The notes under the pieces were generated by a model, which saw only the letters and a program-made list of their open reading frames with translations, did no database searches and was not told the DNA's origin. The position numbers and the translations under genes are program-made. A stretch of DNA of 54,009 bases from Oscillospiraceae bacterium (lineage in GTDB: Bacteria > Bacillota > Clostridia > Oscillospirales > Oscillospiraceae), in assembly GCA_017473225.1 (NCBI GenBank), contig JAFUMG010000003.1:1-54009 (forward strand), given 5' to 3'. Each line of letters opens with the position of its first letter. The first letter of the stretch is position 1. This document shows, in pieces, positions 8,033 to 15,734 of this stretch.

Positions 8033-8165
8033 GGCGCAACTCCTTTTTCTTTTTAGCGGTTGCCTTTATTCTATCACACGGCTGGCAAAATGAAAAGCGG
8101 TTTTTCCGCACCAAATGCTGGGACCCGGCGTAAAATGCCGTAGCATCCGTTTGGGAGGGAGAAAA

Positions 8166-8393
8166 ATGCTCATGAATTTGGACAGCGTACGCCTTGGCTG
8201 CCGGTGCGCCGTGGCGGCTGTGGATACGGATGAGGGGCTGAAGCGGAGATTGGAGGATTTTGGACTGGTGCCGGGGACGGTCCTTTGCCCGGAATACCGC
8301 AGCCCCGGGGGCCACGGCACGGTGCTCGGCTTTCGGGGGACGCTGCTGGCCCTGCGGACCCGGGATCTGAAACGCATCCGGGTACGGGTATGA
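8166..8393 (+). CDS. feoA: Ferrous iron transport protein A
   Basis: A 75-residue FeoA with an SH3-like fold that assists FeoB-mediated Fe2+ uptake. Typical features are the early SVRLGCRCAVAAVD strand, RRLEDFGLVPGTVL (the conserved L-x-x-x-G-x-x-x-G segment) and the C-terminal FRGTLLALRTRDLKRIRV. GGGAGG seven bases before ATG 8166 supports this start; a second in-frame ATG lies two codons later. Its stop overlaps the feoB start by four bases, so the pair is translationally coupled. Confidence 0.88.
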   Translation: MLMNLDSVRLGCRCAVAAVDTDEGLKRRLEDFGLVPGTVLCPEYRSPGGHGTVLGFRGTLLALRTRDLKRIRVRV

Positions 8394-10153
8394 GGGCGGG
8401 GGAGGCACCAAAGAAGGTCCTGCTGGCGGGCAATCCCAATGTGGGGAAGAGCACCCTGTTCAATTCCCTGACGGGGCTCCACCAGCACACCGGAAACTGG
8501 CCGGGAAAAACCGTCGGTCTGGCCCGGGGCGTCGTCCGCTGCCGGGACCGGACCATCGAGGTGACGGATCTTCCGGGTACTTATTCCCTCTGCGGGCGGA
8601 GTGAGGAGGAGCGGGTGGCCGCGGTGGCGCTGGACCGGGAGGAAGCGGACCTGGTGGTGGCGGTTTGCGATGGGAGCGCGCTGGAGCGGTCGCTGATCCT
8701 GGCGCTTCAGATCCTCCAGCGGCGGGAACATGTGATCCTCTGCGTGAATCTGATGGACGAAGCCAGGGCCCGGGGGATCCGGGTGGACGGGAAGCGGCTG
8801 GAGGAGCTGTTGGGGGTGCCGGTGGTACTGACCGCCGCCGGGGACCGGGAGAGCCGGGAGCGGCTGCTGAATGCGATGCTCCATCCGCCGGAGCTGCCTG
8901 ACCCGGCGTATTTCTATGAGGACCCGGTGGCTGCCGCGGAGGAGCTGACCCGGCAGTGCGTCACGGTGCGGGAGGATGCTGCCCAGAACTGGCGCAGAAC
9001 TCTGGACCGGGTGCTCCTGAGCCGCAGGCATGGGATCCCGATCCTGCTGATGCTGCTGTTTTTGATCGTATGGCTGACGGTTTGGGGGGCCAATTATCCC
9101 TCCCCGCTGCTGGAAGGGCTGTTCGACCGGATCTATGTGGTTTTCAAGGGGTGGACGGCGGGCTTGCCATGGTGGCTGAGCGGCATTCTGGTGGATGGCT
9201 TCTATGGGACCGCGGCCCGGGTCATCGCGGTGATGCTGCCGCCCATGGCGATTTTCTTTCCGCTGTTCACGATTTTGGAGGATGTAGGATATCTTCCCCG
9301 GATGGCGCTGCTGTTGGACCGGCCCATGTGCCGCTGCGGCGGCTGCGGCAAGCAGGCCCTGACGCTGTGCATGGGGCTGGGCTGCAATGCTGTGGGGGTC
9401 ATGGGTTGCCGCATCATCGATTCCCCCCGGGAGCGGCTGGCGGCGATACTGACCAATGCCATGGTGCCCTGCAACGGGCGGTTTCCGACCCTGATCCTGC
9501 TGGGGAGCCTGTTCTTTCCGGGGGCGGGGGCGGCTCTCGTCGTGGCGGCCTGCGTGGTGCTGGGGATCCTGGGAGCCATGGGGGCGTCGGGGCTCTTAAG
9601 CAAGACCGCGCTGCGCCACCGGCAGAGCACCTTCGTGATGGAGCTGCCGCCCTTCCGGCGGCCCCGGCTCGGGCAGATCCTGGTCCGTTCTCTACTGGAC
9701 CGGACGCTGCACATCGCCCTCCGGGCGATCAAAGTGGCGGCGCCCGCGGGGGCGCTGCTGTGGATTCTGGCGAATACCTCCTGGTTGGGGAGCATCACCG
9801 CTTTTCTGGACCCGGCGGGGCGGCTGCTGGGGATGAATGGGATCATTCTGACCGCGTTTCTTTGCGCGCTGCCGGCTAATGAGCTGGTGATCCCGGTGAT
9901 GATCATGGCCATCACCGGCGGCGGGAGCCTGCAAAGCGCGGCGGGGGACAGCGGCGCGCTTCTGGTCCAATGGGGCATAACCTGGCAGATGGCGGTGTGC
10001 ACCATGGTATTCACCCTGTTCCACTGGCCCTGCGCCACGACGCTGATGACCGTATACCGGGAGACCGGCAGCAAAGCGAAAACAGCGGCGGCATTTGCAC
10101 TGCCGACCGCTGTTGGGGTCATATTATGTCTGATCCTCCGTCTCGTCCTGTAA
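8390..10153 (+). CDS. feoB: Ferrous iron transporter B
   Basis: Inner-membrane Fe2+ permease with an N-terminal GTPase. Seen in the 587-residue product: G1 GNPNVGKST (about residues 14-22), the GNWPGKTV switch, G3 DLPGTYSL, G4 NLMDEA, then a helical core with two gate-like repeats. The first contains the conserved stretch around CMGLGCNAVG and PCNGRFPTLI, the second ALPANELVIPVM. Several Cys lie in CRCGGCGKQ just before the first gate. It is shorter than E. coli FeoB (773), as usual for Clostridial forms. The 3' end overlaps the convergent SSB-like gene by 30 bases. I see no clear iron-repressor box upstream of feoA. Confidence 0.95.
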   Translation: MRAGEAPKKVLLAGNPNVGKSTLFNSLTGLHQHTGNWPGKTVGLARGVVRCRDRTIEVTDLPGTYSLCGRSEEERVAAVALDREEADLVVAVCDGSALERSLILALQILQRREHVILCVNLMDEARARGIRVDGKRLEELLGVPVVLTAAGDRESRERLLNAMLHPPELPDPAYFYEDPVAAAEELTRQCVTVREDAAQNWRRTLDRVLLSRRHGIPILLMLLFLIVWLTVWGANYPSPLLEGLFDRIYVVFKGWTAGLPWWLSGILVDGFYGTAARVIAVMLPPMAIFFPLFTILEDVGYLPRMALLLDRPMCRCGGCGKQALTLCMGLGCNAVGVMGCRIIDSPRERLAAILTNAMVPCNGRFPTLILLGSLFFPGAGAALVVAACVVLGILGAMGASGLLSKTALRHRQSTFVMELPPFRRPRLGQILVRSLLDRTLHIALRAIKVAAPAGALLWILANTSWLGSITAFLDPAGRLLGMNGIILTAFLCALPANELVIPVMIMAITGGGSLQSAAGDSGALLVQWGITWQMAVCTMVFTLFHWPCATTLMTVYRETGSKAKTAAAFALPTAVGVILCLILRLVL

Positions 10154-10747
10154 GATCTCCGCGGTGAGGGCGGAGATCTCGTAGGCGGTCCGCTCCTCGG
10201 GACCGTCCTCGGTGATCTTGGTGTAGACGCGGCTCTGGAGCCTGCCGATGATGCGGATCTGATCCCGGGTATGGCAGCGGGAAGCCTGCTGTGCTGTGGA
10301 GCCCCAGAGGATGCAGGGGAGGTAATCCGCCCGGCGGAAGGCCCGGGGCACCGCCAGCATCACGTCGCAGATCTCCCGGCCCAGAGGGGTCCGGCGGTAG
10401 ACCGGCTCCCGGCACAGGGGCCCTTCCAGGATCACGTCGTTGACAGGGTCCCCGTCCTCGGCTGTGATGCTGGCGGCGAAGACGAAGATCAGCAGATGCC
10501 GCACCCCATCGGTGCGGACGTTATGGGAGCGGATCTGGCCTGTGACGGTCAGCATTTCACCCCCGGAGAGGTCCAGCCGGTTCAGGACGGCTTCCTCTGC
10601 CACGATTGGCAGAATGTCCACAGCCCCGGACAGCCGGGGCACTTCCAGAAGGAAGCGGTAGAATTTTTTGTCATGGTTTTCGTGAGAAAAATAGGGGAGT
10701 GCCTGCAGGCTCCCCCGGAGCCGAATCTGGTTTTCCGTATGTTCCAT
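10124..10747 (-). CDS. SSB-like single-stranded DNA-binding protein with two OB-type halves
   Basis: The 207 residues appear to contain two OB-fold-like halves. The second (about residues 105-200) reads like an SSB core: LEGPLCREPVYRRTPLGREICDVMLAV, then LPCILWG, then IRIIGRLQSRVY. The first half (IRLRGSLQALPYFSHE to MLTVTGQIRSHN) has a similar beta pattern. This fits accessory single-stranded DNA-binding proteins of Clostridia rather than the canonical ssb; there is no acidic DDDIPF-type tail, although it ends in EDQT. It overlaps the feoB 3' end convergently, so mutual antisense effects are possible. No operon partner is obvious. Confidence 0.7.
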   Translation of the reverse strand: MEHTENQIRLRGSLQALPYFSHENHDKKFYRFLLEVPRLSGAVDILPIVAEEAVLNRLDLSGGEMLTVTGQIRSHNVRTDGVRHLLIFVFAASITAEDGDPVNDVILEGPLCREPVYRRTPLGREICDVMLAVPRAFRRADYLPCILWGSTAQQASRCHTRDQIRIIGRLQSRVYTKITEDGPEERTAYEISALTAEILQDETEDQT

Positions 10748-10809
10748 AGTACCACCTCAAGTTCAGATGTATGGAACATCCTATGCGGTGGCCGCGGAAA
10801 CAGAACAAA

Positions 10810-10838
10810 GGAAAACGGCTCCCCTTCTGGGGAGCCGT
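10810..10838 (-). terminator. Intrinsic terminator after the GNAT gene
   Basis: On the minus strand ACGGCTCCCC pairs with GGGGAGCCGT (10815-10824 with 10829-10838), loop AGAA, followed by TTTTCC. It ends the XRE-pyrophosphatase-GNAT transcript. Confidence 0.8.
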
Positions 10839-10850
10839 CGGCGTTCTGTT

Positions 10851-11354
10851 TTACAGATACAGATTCATATAGTCGATATCAAAGTATTCGCCGTTGATTT
10901 TGAAGAATTTTGGATAGGTGCCATATTTTTCAAAACCGAACTTGCGGTAAAGGGCGATGGCCCGGTCATTGTCGGAGCGGACCTCCAGACCGATGACTTC
11001 GGCCCCCGCTTTTTTCGCGAAGGCGATCTGCCGCTCCATCAGGCCGGAGCCGATCTGCCTGCCCCAGTGGCTTTTGCGGACCGTGATGGCGAAGCTGTAA
11101 CGGTGGCGGAAACGGGGATTGTCGCTGCCGTCGAGCGTGGCATTGCCGACGATCTGATCGCCGTCCAGGGCGAGGAGAATTCTGGAATGGGGGCTGTTCT
11201 GCCGGCTTTCCAGAAACGCTTCCTCCTGCTCTGCGGAGAAGGGGAGGCCTTCGGAGCCGAAGGTCAGATTATCGCTTTCACCGCCGACGGCTTTCAGAAA
11301 TTCCAGCAGGGCCTGGGCATCCCCGGGCCGGGCTTCGCGGTAGGTGATTTCCAT
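10851..11354 (-). CDS. GNAT family N-acetyltransferase
   Basis: A 167-residue single-domain acetyltransferase. The acetyl-CoA binding segment is visible as VRKSHWGRQIGSGLMERQIAFAK (the Q/RxxGxG/A loop, here RQIGSG), followed by GLEVRSDNDRAIALYRKFGF, characteristic of the Gcn5-related fold and closest in feel to RimI or spermidine-type enzymes. The acceptor is not predictable. ATG 11354 is chosen because AAGGAG ends eight bases before it; a GTG three codons upstream overlaps that SD. It is 12 bases downstream of the pyrophosphatase gene and just ahead of a terminator. Confidence 0.85.
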   Translation of the reverse strand: MEITYREARPGDAQALLEFLKAVGGESDNLTFGSEGLPFSAEQEEAFLESRQNSPHSRILLALDGDQIVGNATLDGSDNPRFRHRYSFAITVRKSHWGRQIGSGLMERQIAFAKKAGAEVIGLEVRSDNDRAIALYRKFGFEKYGTYPKFFKINGEYFDIDYMNLYL

Positions 11355-11366
11355 GTCGCGCACTCC

Positions 11367-11690
11367 TTATATTCGGATTTCAGAATCGAAATACCGCTCC
11401 TGAAAATGGACGGCTGCTTCGATTTCTTCTTTTGTAAAGGTCATGTCCTCGGGGGCCACGACCCATTTGTCCTCCACATCGTCCTGGCGGTGGATGATGG
11501 CGATGACCTTTCCGGTAAATGTTTCAATGGGGAAATCCACCCCCAGAATGTAGACATCCTGCTCCTCGCCGTCGGGGGCAAGGATGCCTTCCACGAAGCC
11601 ATAGTTGATGGGATAATAGATATCGGGATGCCTGGGGTGATAACTGCCCAAGGGGCGGTCCACGGTGACAGTTACAGTCTTTCCAATCAT
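11367..11690 (-). CDS. Short inorganic pyrophosphatase-like protein
   Basis: This 107-residue protein begins MIGKTVTVTVDRPLGSYHP, followed by DIYYPINYGFVEGILAPDG and EEQDVYILG. The NYGFV and D-G-x-x-x-D pattern is that of soluble family I inorganic pyrophosphatases, which hydrolyse PPi with Mg2+. It is much shorter than typical enzymes (about 170-180 residues) and seems to lack the second acidic cluster, so it may be a minimal family member or have another phosphohydrolase role. Its ATG overlaps the stop of the upstream XRE gene by four bases. Start chosen from this overlap. Confidence 0.65.
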   Translation of the reverse strand: MIGKTVTVTVDRPLGSYHPRHPDIYYPINYGFVEGILAPDGEEQDVYILGVDFPIETFTGKVIAIIHRQDDVEDKWVVAPEDMTFTKEEIEAAVHFQERYFDSEIRI

Positions 11691-12061
11691 TGCTGTACTT
11701 CCTTTAATAATTCTTCTGGGTCGATACCGTAGAGCTTCGCAAGGGCCAGCAGGTTGGAGGTGGAAGGATCGGAGGAACCGTTCTCCCATTTACTCACTGC
11801 CTGACGGCTGACGCCCAGCCGCTCGGCGACGAATTCCTGAGTCATTTTGCACCGTACCCGGTGCTCCTTCAGGGCTTCACCCAGGGTTCTGCGGATAATG
11901 GCCTTTTCCTTGCGCACCTCGCCGGACTTCAGGTATTTCCGCAGGGCTTTCACCAGCAGAACAAACAGGTAGATGATGCCTGCCAATAGGAGCAGGTTGA
12001 TAAGAACAACAAGAATGGCGGCCGGGACCAGGCGTACGAACTGTGCGGTTATAGATTCCAT
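11687..12061 (-). CDS. Membrane-anchored XRE-family regulator
   Basis: A 124-residue protein with an N-terminal membrane helix (about residues 11-37) and a C-terminal Cro/cI helix-turn-helix (HRVRCKMTQEFVAERLGVSRQAVSKWENG, then LLALAKLYGIDPEELL). The order is reversed relative to the regulator at 4954. It is first in a three-gene operon with the pyrophosphatase-like and GNAT genes. AAGGAG lies upstream of the ATG. Two inverted repeats at 12076-12109 and 12132-12162 overlie the likely promoter and could be autoregulatory sites. Confidence 0.82.
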   Translation of the reverse strand: MESITAQFVRLVPAAILVVLINLLLLAGIIYLFVLLVKALRKYLKSGEVRKEKAIIRRTLGEALKEHRVRCKMTQEFVAERLGVSRQAVSKWENGSSDPSTSNLLALAKLYGIDPEELLKEVQQ

Positions 12062-12075
12062 AGGGTTACTCCTTT

Positions 12076-12162
12076 CTGATTTTTACGCCATAAACATAGC
12101 AAAAATCAGCGGTTGCGTCCACCAACTATCGCGCAATTATCGGTTGCGCCACGATAATTGCG
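12076..12162 (-). promoter_or_regulatory. Promoter region with two inverted repeats
   Basis: CTGATTTTT (12076-12084) and AAAAATCAG (12101-12109) flank a TTGCTATGTT extended -10-like sequence on the minus strand. Upstream, CGCAATTATCG (12132-12142) and CGATAATTGCG (12152-12162) form an 11-base inverted repeat that directly abuts the ygiQ stop codon and could also act as its weak terminator. Operator function for the adjacent XRE protein is inference. Confidence 0.45.
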
Positions 12163-14082
12163 TTATCGTTTCTTTCTGACAGGCGCTTTACCGGCAGGCT
12201 TCTTCGCCGCGCCCTTGGCGGCGGGCTTCTTTGCTGCGGGTCTGCCCTTGGCAGGCGCCTTGGGAGGGGGCGCGGTGTAGCCGCCGGCGCGGGGCGGGAC
12301 GGCACGGATCAGGCACTTGGGGCCGGAGCCGATGAGGTCCTCCCGGTGGGCCTTGATGAGGGCTTCCTTCACCAAATAGTAGTTCTTGGGATTGCGGTAC
12401 TGGATCAGGGCCCGCTGCATGGCTTTCTCATGGGGATCGGTAGGAACATAGACCTTATCCATGGTCCGGGGATCAAGACCCGTGTAGTACATGACTGTGG
12501 ACAGGGTGGAGGGGGTGGGATAGAAGTCCTGGACCTGCTCGGGGTTGTAGCCCATCTCCCGGATGTATTCCGCCAGCTCGATGGCTTCCTTCAGCGTGGA
12601 GCCGGGGTGGCTGGACATCAGGTAGGGGACCAGATACTGGTTCATGCCATACTGCTTGTTCAGGGCGAAGTACTTATCCACAAACTGATTGTACACCGCG
12701 TTCCGGGGCTTGCCCATCCGGGACAGGACAGCGTCGGAAACGTGCTCCGGGGCGACCTTCAGCTGGCCGGAGATATGGTACTGGACCAGCTCTTTAAAGA
12801 AAGTATCCTTTTTGTCCGCCAGCAGATAGTCAAAGCGGATGCCGCTGCGGACGAAGACCTTCTTGACACCGGGGATCTTCCGCAGCTTGCGAAGGAGGGC
12901 AATGTAGTCCGAGTGGTCGGCCTTCATGTTCTTGCAGGGGGTGGGGTACAGGCACTGCCGGCCGCCGCAGGTGCCATTGGTCAGCTGCTTGTCGCAGGCG
13001 GGGTGGCGGAAATTGGCGGTGGGGCCGCCTACGTCGTGGATGTAGCCCTTGAAGTCCTTGTCCTTGACCATGAGCTCCGCCTCCCGGAGGATGGACTCGT
13101 GGCTGCGGACCTGGATGATGCGGCCCTGATGGAAGGTCAGGGCGCAGAAGGAACAGGCGCCAAAGCAGCCCCGGTTGGAGACCAGGCTGAATTTGACCTC
13201 CTCGATGGCGGGGACGCCGCCTTCCTTTTCGTAGCTGGGGTGGTAGGTGCGGCAGTAGGGGAGCTCATACACCGCGTCCATTTCCTCGGTGGTCAGGGGC
13301 TTCTGAGGGGGATTCTGGACGACGTAGAAATTGCTATAGGGCTCCGCCAGCCGTTTGGCGGTGAAGGGGTCGCAGTTGCCGTACTGGATCTTGAAGGATT
13401 CGGCGTACTTGCGCTTATTGGCTTTCACTTCCTCGAAGGAGGGGAGCACAATGGTGGGCAGGCTCTCGTCCAGCTCGGCGGTCTTGAAGACGGTGCCGTC
13501 AATGTAGGTGATGTCCTTCACGTCAAGGCCCGAGTTCAGGGCGTCGGCGATCTCCACGATGCTCTTTTCGCCCATGCCGTACATCAGCAGGTCCGCCTGG
13601 CTGTCAAGCAATATGGAGCGCTTCATGCTCTCGGACCAGTAATCGTAATGGCCCAGGCGGCGAAGGCTGGCTTCGATGCCGCCGATGAGGATGGGGACAT
13701 CCTTGTAGGTCTGGCGGATCAGATTGCAGTAGACAATGGTAGCGTAATCGGGCCGCTTGCCCATGACCCCGCCGGGGGTGAAGGCATCGGTCTTGCGCTT
13801 ATGCTTGGTGACGGAATAGTGGTTGACCATAGAGTCCATATTACCGCCGGAGACCAGGAAGCCCAGCCGGGGGCGGCCATAGATATCGATGGATCTGGGA
13901 TTCTTCCAGTCTGGCTGGGAGATGATGCCCACGGTATAGCCGTGGCTTTCCAGAACGCGGCTGATGATGGCGTGGCCGAAGGAGTGATGGTCCACATAGG
14001 CGTCGCCGATGACATACACAAAATCGCACTGCTCCCAGCCGCGATCGATCATATCCTGTTTGCAAATGGGCAGAAATTCCAT
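12163..14082 (-). CDS. YgiQ family radical SAM protein (UPF0313)
   Basis: A 639-residue radical SAM enzyme of unassigned reaction. The 4Fe-4S/SAM motif [10 protein letters not shown] (CxxxCxxC) follows LVSNRG at about residue 310. The N-terminal region has a B12-binding-like pattern ([22 protein letters not shown]), and a Cys-rich piece ([21 protein letters not shown]) matches the family. The last 50 residues form a Lys/Ala/Pro-rich tail, probably disordered and nucleic-acid-sticky. ATG 14082 has GGAGG seven bases upstream. A TATAAT-like -10 lies at 14113-14118. It is transcribed alone. Confidence 0.9.
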   Translation of the reverse strand: MEFLPICKQDMIDRGWEQCDFVYVIGDAYVDHHSFGHAIISRVLESHGYTVGIISQPDWKNPRSIDIYGRPRLGFLVSGGNMDSMVNHYSVTKHKRKTDAFTPGGVMGKRPDYATIVYCNLIRQTYKDVPILIGGIEASLRRLGHYDYWSESMKRSILLDSQADLLMYGMGEKSIVEIADALNSGLDVKDITYIDGTVFKTAELDESLPTIVLPSFEEVKANKRKYAESFKIQYGNCDPFTAKRLAEPYSNFYVVQNPPQKPLTTEEMDAVYELPYCRTYHPSYEKEGGVPAIEEVKFSLVSNRGCFGACSFCALTFHQGRIIQVRSHESILREAELMVKDKDFKGYIHDVGGPTANFRHPACDKQLTNGTCGGRQCLYPTPCKNMKADHSDYIALLRKLRKIPGVKKVFVRSGIRFDYLLADKKDTFFKELVQYHISGQLKVAPEHVSDAVLSRMGKPRNAVYNQFVDKYFALNKQYGMNQYLVPYLMSSHPGSTLKEAIELAEYIREMGYNPEQVQDFYPTPSTLSTVMYYTGLDPRTMDKVYVPTDPHEKAMQRALIQYRNPKNYYLVKEALIKAHREDLIGSGPKCLIRAVPPRAGGYTAPPPKAPAKGRPAAKKPAAKGAAKKPAGKAPVRKKR

Positions 14083-14144
14083 AATCCTACCTCCGATAGA
14101 ATGGTTTTTGTCATTATACCAGAAAAGAACGGGAAAGAAAAGAG

Positions 14145-14178
14145 TAAAAAAAGGACGTGCCTTAAAAGGCACGTCCTT
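14145..14178 (-). terminator. Intrinsic terminator reading minus
   Basis: AAGGACGTGCCTT (14151-14163) and AAGGCACGTCCTT (14166-14178) form a 13-base stem. On the minus strand it is followed by seven T residues (A-run at 14146-14152). It would end transcripts coming from the holin gene, after passing the repeat element at 14194-14354. Confidence 0.85.
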
Positions 14179-14193
14179 GTGATTGGAGTGTGG

Positions 14194-14354
14194 AATTGTA
14201 GATTATCGCGTCATTACACGAAATGCAAAATGCTGAATGCAAAATGCAAAATTGTGGTATTTCCTGCGGAAATCATTTAAATTGTGCGCTTGGCGCACAC
14301 CACTATTCTGCATTTTGCATTGCGATGCCGCAGGCAGAGTGCTAAACTACAATT
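14194..14354. repeat. MITE-like element, copy 1 (AATTGTAGTTTA family)
   Basis: The ends AATTGTAGATTATCGC and GCTAAACTACAATT are imperfect terminal inverted repeats. Inside lie short ATGCAAAATGC-type iterations, a palindrome TTTCCTGCGGAAAT, and a GTGCGCTTGGCGCAC hairpin. A reverse-oriented copy is at 16622-16787. The right end abuts the holin stop codon, sharing its first base. It occupies most of the gene-free gap 14083-14353. Confidence 0.8.
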
Positions 14355-14758
14355 TACTTCTTCTGCAGCTGTTCCAGCGCTTTGGTGACGGCCTGGGGCA
14401 TGGGGATGCCTGCCAGGCCCAGATTCTCCACGATGGACAGCACTTCGTTGGCGCAGAAGCCGATGCACACCGCGTCCCGCACATAGGCGCTGCCGATTAG
14501 CCGGTCCATCTGGACGGCCACCAACACGAACAGCAGCATCAGTCCCTTTTTGCACAGGCCTTTCAGCCCATAGGCGGAATTGTAGGCGCCGGTCTCGGTC
14601 TTGGTGCTTTTGTGGAACACCAGCGCCACGATGCTGCCGGAAATGTAATCCACACCCATGCAGATGGTCAGGGCGGCCAGGGCCGTGTCCCAGCCGCCGA
14701 AGGCCCAGGCGGCCGCGCCGCCGATGACGCCGACGGCGGTACAGATCCACTGCTTCAT
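14354..14758 (-). CDS. Phage-type holin (holin_4 / TcdE-like family)
   Basis: A 134-residue membrane protein with hydrophobic segments at about residues 5-35, 36-48, 72-90 and 92-112. The segment CMGVDYISGSIVALVFHKSTKTETGAYNSAYGLKGLCKK is the hallmark of the toxin-secretion/phage-lysis holin family (D-x-x-x-G-x-x-x-A followed by S-x-x-x-x-x-G-x-x-K). Holins form membrane lesions that release an endolysin. The start overlaps the end of the amidase gene by four bases, so the pair is a two-gene lysis cassette. No capsid, tail or integrase genes lie nearby. Confidence 0.85.
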   Translation of the reverse strand: MKQWICTAVGVIGGAAAWAFGGWDTALAALTICMGVDYISGSIVALVFHKSTKTETGAYNSAYGLKGLCKKGLMLLFVLVAVQMDRLIGSAYVRDAVCIGFCANEVLSIVENLGLAGIPMPQAVTKALEQLQKK

Positions 14759-15441
14759 CCCTTTTTCACCTCCTTCTCGATCAGCTTCTTCAGGCGGACT
14801 GCCAGAACAGCCGCCTCCTTCCGGGTCATGGCCACATTCCAGCCTCGTCCGTCGCTGAGGTCCAGCAGGCCCCAGTTCAGGCACAGCTCGGCGCTCTCCC
14901 CGGCGGTGACGGGGACGAATTCCTTCCCGTCCGCTTCGATGATGCAGCGGGCGATGGCTTCGGCGATATCGGCGCGGCGCTTGGTCAGGAAGGCCACACC
15001 CACGGAGGAATCGTGAAAATCCACCTCCAAAAGACAAGCGGGGGCTGTGGTTTTTCGCAGCTCGTAGAGGGCTTTGTTCTGGGTCAGGTTGGACGCCCGG
15101 TTGTTTTGCTGGCCCAGAGCTAGGAGGGAGGTCACCAGCTTCTGAGCGAATTCCTTCCCGGTGTCGGAGTAATACAGCGCCACCGGGCCCCAGGCTTTTC
15201 CTTTTCCGCCGGCATTAGAGTGGAGGGCCAGATGGAAGCAGGCGCCCATTTCGTTGGACTCCGCTGCCCGTTTCTGGATGGTGATATCCGGGTCGCCCCG
15301 GTGGAAGGATACCCCCGCCCGGTCCAGATGGGGCGTGATGGCGTCCACCAGAAGGTTCATCTGCGCCTTCTCGGTGCCGTAGCCGTCGATGCCCACATTG
15401 GCGGACTGGTTGGAGGGACTTAAGTACCAGATATTGCTCAT
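14755..15441 (-). CDS. N-acetylmuramoyl-L-alanine amidase (amidase_3 type)
   Basis: A 228-residue cell-wall hydrolase without a signal peptide, consistent with holin-dependent export. The N-terminus IWYLSPSNQSAN replaces the usual DPGHGG; Glu in AAESNEMGACFHLALHSNAGG and the His of that stretch are likely zinc ligands, and LLEVDFHD supplies the C-terminal acidic residue. The last 45 residues (LNWGLLDLSDGRGWNVAMTRKEAAVLAVRLK) resemble an SLH-like or short binding module. AAGGAG lies ten bases before ATG 15441. Downstream it overlaps the holin gene. It may be prophage-derived or domesticated. Confidence 0.85.
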   Translation of the reverse strand: MSNIWYLSPSNQSANVGIDGYGTEKAQMNLLVDAITPHLDRAGVSFHRGDPDITIQKRAAESNEMGACFHLALHSNAGGKGKAWGPVALYYSDTGKEFAQKLVTSLLALGQQNNRASNLTQNKALYELRKTTAPACLLEVDFHDSSVGVAFLTKRRADIAEAIARCIIEADGKEFVPVTAGESAELCLNWGLLDLSDGRGWNVAMTRKEAAVLAVRLKKLIEKEVKKG

Positions 15442-15479
15442 TTTGCAACAGCTCCTTTCATCCCCGGGGCATAAAGAAG

Positions 15480-15509
15480 CCCGGGTTGCGGCGAAAGGTG
15501 CAACCCGGG
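15480..15509 (-). terminator. Hairpin terminator after DUF896 gene
   Basis: CCCGGGTTGC and GCAACCCGGG (15480-15489 with 15500-15509) form a perfect ten-base stem, followed on the minus strand by CTTCTTTATG. The U-run is interrupted, so termination may be partial and allow read-through into the amidase. Confidence 0.6.
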
Positions 15510-15517
15510 AAATGACG

Positions 15518-15724
15518 TTATTTGTGCTCCAGTTTTTTCTTCTTGCCATCGGGGCCGATGACGTAGGTGTTCTCCAGCTGGCCCACCAGATTGGCCTTGA
15601 CGGAATCAATGTAGATCCTTCTCAGCTTATCCCGCTCCGCCAGTTCCTCGGCGGACAGGCCTTCGGGAGATTTTGCTTTCTTTGCCAGCTCATTGATCCT
15701 GGCGATGACTTCGTTCATGTTCAT
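15518..15724 (-). CDS. DUF896 domain protein (UPF0291, YnzC-like)
   Basis: A 68-residue basic, helical protein with the family pattern: two helices (NEVIARINELAKKAKSPEGLSAEELAERDKLRRIYIDSVKANL) and a Lys-rich end after VIGPDGKKKK. DUF896 proteins such as YnzC are found across Firmicutes, some under SOS control; the function is unsettled. GAGG lies eight bases before ATG 15724; an internal ATG two codons later is possible. It sits ten bases after ylmH on the same strand. Confidence 0.9.
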   Translation of the reverse strand: MNMNEVIARINELAKKAKSPEGLSAEELAERDKLRRIYIDSVKANLVGQLENTYVIGPDGKKKKLEHK

Positions 15725-15734
15725 AAATAATACC

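Noticed and set aside
8050-8070. TTAGCGGTTGCCT upstream of feoA, resembling the GTTAGC-N4-GCTAAC operator
   Set aside because: Only the left half matches; the right half is degenerate, so I do not include feoAB in the proposed regulon.
14354-15724. A prophage or integrated element around the holin and amidase
   Set aside because: No integrase, terminase, capsid or tail genes; neighbours (DUF896, ylmH, YgiQ) are ordinary chromosomal genes.
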